Positions 5,218 to 7,129 of a DNA stretch of 7,129 nt are shown here, piece after piece; position 1 is the stretch's first letter, and the number at the start of each line of letters is the position of its first letter. The stretch is from contig JAUSKS010000252.1 of NCBI GenBank assembly GCA_030646595.1, forward strand, positions 1 through 7,129, in the 5' to 3' direction. The translations under genes and the position numbers were made by a program. The notes under the pieces were generated by a model. That model worked only from the letters and a program-made list of their open reading frames with translations, did not search any database and was not told where the DNA came from. This stretch comes from Gallionellaceae bacterium (GTDB lineage Bacteria > Pseudomonadota > Gammaproteobacteria > Burkholderiales > Gallionellaceae).

Positions 5218-6012
5218 ATGTATATAATGAAAACTAATCATTTTTCCCCACCACAGTTGAGCATGCGATTTGTGCCAATCTGGCAGCGTCATTTTCTGGT
5301 GTGGCGAAAAATGGCGGCCACTTCCATCCTCGGCCATCTGGCCGACCCTTTGATTTATATGCTGGGTCTGGGCTTCGGCTTGGGTAGCATGTTGCCGCAA
5401 ATGGGCGGCACTTCTTATCTGGTGTTTCTGTCGGCGGGCACGGTGTGCTACAGCACCATGAACAGCGCCAGTTTTGAGGCGCTGTATTCCTGCTTTGCGC
5501 GCATGCACGAGCAACGCACTTGGGATGCCATCCTTAATACACCGGTCACGCTGGATGACATTGTGCTATCCGAAGTGGTGTGGGCGACCAGCAAAAGTCT
5601 GATGTCCGGCCTGGCTGTGTTAGCGGTGATCTGGTTGATGGGGCTGTCGCATTCTGCGTTGTCGCTGTGGCTGATTCCGCTGTCCTTGCTGGTGGGTGTA
5701 TGTTTTTCAGCGCTCGGTTTGATCATGACTGCGTTAGCACCCAGCTACAGTTTTTTCATGTACTACTTCACTCTGGTGATTACTCCGACGATATTATTAT
5801 CTGGTGTCTTTTTCCCGGTTACCCAGTTGCCACCGTCATTGCAAATTGTCTCGGCTATCTTGCCGCTTTCTCATGCCGTGGACATCGCCCGGCCCTTGAT
5901 GAATGGTATAGTGCCGCCCTCGTTGTTGCTGCATATTGCAGTGTTACTGGGTTATACCGTGTTCGGGTTTTATGTGTCACTGGTGCTGTTCCGGAAAAGG
6001 TTGTCTCGATGA
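5218..6012 (+). CDS. nodJ: ABC exporter permease, NodJ family (ABC-2 type)
   Basis: The protein of up to 264 residues is an ABC-2 membrane permease and the natural partner of the NodI-like ATPase upstream. The N-terminal RFVPIWQRHFLVWRKMAATS is followed by HLADPLIYMLGLGFGLG, both typical of NodJ. Six membrane helices are predicted at roughly 36-60, 66-88, 120-142, 148-173, 180-202 and 236-258. The conserved loop FEALYSCFARMHEQRTWDAI (86-105) probably contacts the ATPase. GVFFPVTQLP (196-205) and LPLSHAVDIARPL (215-227) are ABC-2 family hallmarks. The start is uncertain: ATG 5218, 5227 and 5263 are all in frame and none has a good Shine-Dalgarno. Conserved sequence begins near 5263, so 5227 or 5263 may be used. 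The family's usual overlapping ATGA start has apparently been displaced by the insertion upstream. Confidence 0.9.
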   Translation: MYIMKTNHFSPPQLSMRFVPIWQRHFLVWRKMAATSILGHLADPLIYMLGLGFGLGSMLPQMGGTSYLVFLSAGTVCYSTMNSASFEALYSCFARMHEQRTWDAILNTPVTLDDIVLSEVVWATSKSLMSGLAVLAVIWLMGLSHSALSLWLIPLSLLVGVCFSALGLIMTALAPSYSFFMYYFTLVITPTILLSGVFFPVTQLPPSLQIVSAILPLSHAVDIARPLMNGIVPPSLLLHIAVLLGYTVFGFYVSLVLFRKRLSR

Positions 6013-6049
6013 CCTGGTATTTCTTTAAGGGTTGTTGAAGGTCTGATAT

Positions 6050-6127
6050 TTCTACCCCCTCCCTAGCCCTCCCCCTGCAAGGGGGAGGGAACCGCGCCCC
6101 CTTGCAGGGGAAGGATGGGATGGGGTA
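6050..6127. repeat. GC-rich intergenic inverted repeat (copy 2)
   Basis: A perfect 10-bp hairpin is formed by CCCTCCCCCT (6067-6076), loop GCA and AGGGGGAGGG (6080-6089). A second, smaller one is CCCCT (6098-6102), loop TGC and AGGGG (6106-6110). The outer ends TACCCCCTCCC (from 6053) and GGGATGGGGTA (to 6127) are also complementary with one mismatch. The 5' part matches the reverse complement of 651-677 at about 25 of 27 positions, so this and the element at 581-744 belong to one family. This copy lacks the nested hairpin of copy 1. It lies about 40 bases after the permease stop. It could slow or end transcription there, but no T-run follows. Confidence 0.75.
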
Positions 6128-6193
6128 ATAAGGGAGTCAATCAAGTTCATTATTTTGGAACAGCCCGGCATGAGAATTTTTTAGAGGTGTTTT

Positions 6194-6604
6194 ATGTTAT
6201 GGGTTAAAGCATTTCACATTATTTTTGTCGTGAGCTGGTTCGCCGGATTATTTTATTTGCCGCGAATTTTTGTCAATCATGCGATGGCCAGCGAGCCTGC
6301 CGAAATCGCGCGGCTAAAACTGATGGAGCGTAAGCTGTATCGCTTCGTGACACCGATAGCCTGGCTGGCAGTGGGTTTTGGGCTGTGGCTATGGCTGGGC
6401 TACGGCATAGGCGGCGCATGGATGGTGGTCAAATTTTGCCTGGTATTACTATTGCTGGGCTACCACTTTTACTGCGGCAAACTGGTCAAACAATTCGCGG
6501 CTGACAAAAATACCCGCAGCCATATTTTCTATCGCTGGTTTAACGAAATCCCGGTGCTTGTTTTGATCGCTGTGGTTATCCTGGTGACGGTTAAGCCTTT
6601 CTAA
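6194..6604 (+). CDS. hemJ: HemJ-type membrane protein (CopD family, UPF0093), probable protoporphyrinogen oxidase
   Basis: The 136-residue protein closely resembles HemJ, the heme-containing membrane enzyme that oxidises protoporphyrinogen IX to protoporphyrin IX in many proteobacteria and cyanobacteria lacking HemG/HemY. The N-terminal MLWVKAFHIIFVVSWFAGLF and YLPRIFVNHA match, including His8, the likely heme-ligand histidine. The later VVKFCLVLLLLGYH segment carries the conserved Lys80 and His91, and FNEIPVLVLIAVVILV near the C-terminus is typical. Four membrane helices are predicted (about 4-27, 53-71, 76-97, 118-134), with a charged loop MERKLYRF between the first two. The length is normal for the family. 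The start at 6194 is supported by AGAGG (6183-6187), six bases upstream. The gene stands alone between two repeat elements. The alternative name CopD-family protein is less specific. Confidence 0.88.
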   Translation: MLWVKAFHIIFVVSWFAGLFYLPRIFVNHAMASEPAEIARLKLMERKLYRFVTPIAWLAVGFGLWLWLGYGIGGAWMVVKFCLVLLLLGYHFYCGKLVKQFAADKNTRSHIFYRWFNEIPVLVLIAVVILVTVKPF

Positions 6605-6608
6605 TCTT

Positions 6609-6723
6609 GTCATTCCGACGCAGGCCGGAATCCAGCAGTTTTATTTATATGCTTTTAGGTTTTGTCTTCGCTTTTGCGAGGAAATTATTTCATTGACTAG
6701 GTTCCGGCCTGCGCCGGAATGAC
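6609..6723. repeat. Inverted repeat of the GTCATTCCGGCGCAGGCC type
   Basis: The 22-base left arm at 6609-6630 (GTCATTCCGACGCAGGCC and on) is the reverse complement of the right arm at 6702-6723 at 21 of 22 positions; the single difference is A against G at 6618. A loop of about 70 AT-rich bases lies between. Elements with these GTCATTCCGG ends are, from memory, scattered widely between genes in many bacterial genomes, usually non-coding. It fills the gap between hemJ and the methyltransferase gene, begins four bases after the hemJ stop, and could act as a terminator for hemJ by folding. No T-run is present. Confidence 0.8.
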
Positions 6724-6746
6724 CCATTTTTGGTGCTCGTAAAACT

Positions 6747-7129
6747 ATGCCTGATTTTTTCTCCCCCTGTCCACGCGGCCTGGAAGTGTTGCTGCAAAAC
6801 GAGCTGGAAACCCTGGGTGCGCAAAGTGTGCGCACTGCCGATGGCGGCGTACATTTTTCTGGCGCGTGGACACTGGGCTATCGTGTCAATCTGCACAGCC
6901 GCATTGCCAGCCGTGTGCTGTGGCGCGTGGCGCTGGCCGACTACCGCCACGAGCAGGACATCTATGACACAGCCTATGCTTTGCCGTGGAATGATTGGTT
7001 CGACAACACCTGCACCATCCGCGTCAACATGGCGGCGATCAAGTGCCCATTGAAAAGTCTGGACTTTGCCACGCTGAAAATAAAAGATGCCGTGTGCGAT
7101 AAATTTCGTGCACTCACTGATGCACGCCC
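6747..7129 (+). CDS. rlmL: THUMP-domain 23S rRNA guanine-N2 methyltransferase, RlmL-like (3' end outside window)
   Basis: The frame from ATG 6747 is open to the window edge, giving 127 complete codons. The opening MPDFFSPCPRGLEVLLQNEL is followed by ETLGAQSVRTADGGVHFSGA, which aligns by eye with the start of E. coli RlmL (ARGLEELLKTELENLGA and then GGVHFKG). The SRIASRVLWRVALADYRHEQ stretch is the same N-terminal fold. From about residue 60 a THUMP RNA-binding domain follows, including LKIKDAVCDKFR, equivalent to KVKDAIVDAF in E. coli. The catalytic Rossmann domain, with its NPPY motif, lies beyond the window. RlmL makes m2G2445 in 23S rRNA. Betaproteobacterial homologues are often short, lacking the RlmK half, and this cannot be judged here. 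No clear Shine-Dalgarno precedes the ATG. Confidence 0.88.
   Translation, partial: MPDFFSPCPRGLEVLLQNELETLGAQSVRTADGGVHFSGAWTLGYRVNLHSRIASRVLWRVALADYRHEQDIYDTAYALPWNDWFDNTCTIRVNMAAIKCPLKSLDFATLKIKDAVCDKFRALTDAR

Noticed and set aside
6067..6089. GC-rich hairpin after nodJ as a classical intrinsic terminator
   Set aside because: The stem is strong but no run of T follows it; the sequence is better explained as part of the repeated element.

Overview
The window looks like a chromosomal stretch from a betaproteobacterium, probably of the Nitrosomonadales/Gallionellaceae type. This is inferred from the gene content: a NodI/NodJ-type ABC exporter of the kind common in Betaproteobacteria, a HemJ-type membrane protein, and a short RlmL-like rRNA methyltransferase. 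The abundance of palindromic intergenic repeats fits too. Nothing here fixes the genus. All convincing genes lie on the + strand.

Layout. (1) 2-478 is the C-terminal end of a multi-pass membrane protein, tentatively VanZ-like. (2) 479-819 is a gene-free stretch dominated by a composite GC-rich inverted repeat. (3) 820-1131 is a thioredoxin-fold [2Fe-2S] ferredoxin. (4) 1132-3335 looks like an acquired segment. It holds a type II toxin-antitoxin pair (Xre/ParS-type antitoxin overlapping a RES-domain toxin, with its own promoter and a candidate operator), a gene-poor gap, and an unrecognised protein with two predicted membrane helices. (5) 3336-3953 is a small alpha/beta hydrolase. (6) 3954-4171 holds an inverted repeat built from 9-bp units. 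(7) 4172-6012 encodes a two-component ABC exporter, ATPase NodI-like and permease NodJ-like, whose two genes are separated by a roughly 125-bp repeat-like insertion. (8) A second copy of the GC-rich repeat lies at 6050-6127. (9) 6194-6604 is a HemJ/CopD-type membrane protein. (10) 6609-6723 is an inverted repeat of the GTCATTCCGG type. (11) 6747 to the window end is the N-terminal part of a THUMP-domain 23S rRNA methyltransferase.

How it fits together. The backbone genes (membrane protein, ferredoxin, hydrolase, exporter, HemJ, methyltransferase) are ordinary housekeeping or accessory functions. The segment between ferredoxin and hydrolase reads as more AT-rich and carries a self-contained RES/Xre module. 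The ferredoxin ends in an ATGA overlap leading only into a 22-codon reading frame, and the hydrolase begins without a visible Shine-Dalgarno, which suggests that the segment was inserted between two formerly adjacent genes. A similar event appears to have separated the starts of nodI and nodJ. The most interesting points are the uncharacterised two-helix membrane protein next to the toxin-antitoxin pair, the spaced palindromic operator candidate, and the several unrelated families of intergenic repeats packed into 7 kb. No strong evidence for a wholly new system is visible.
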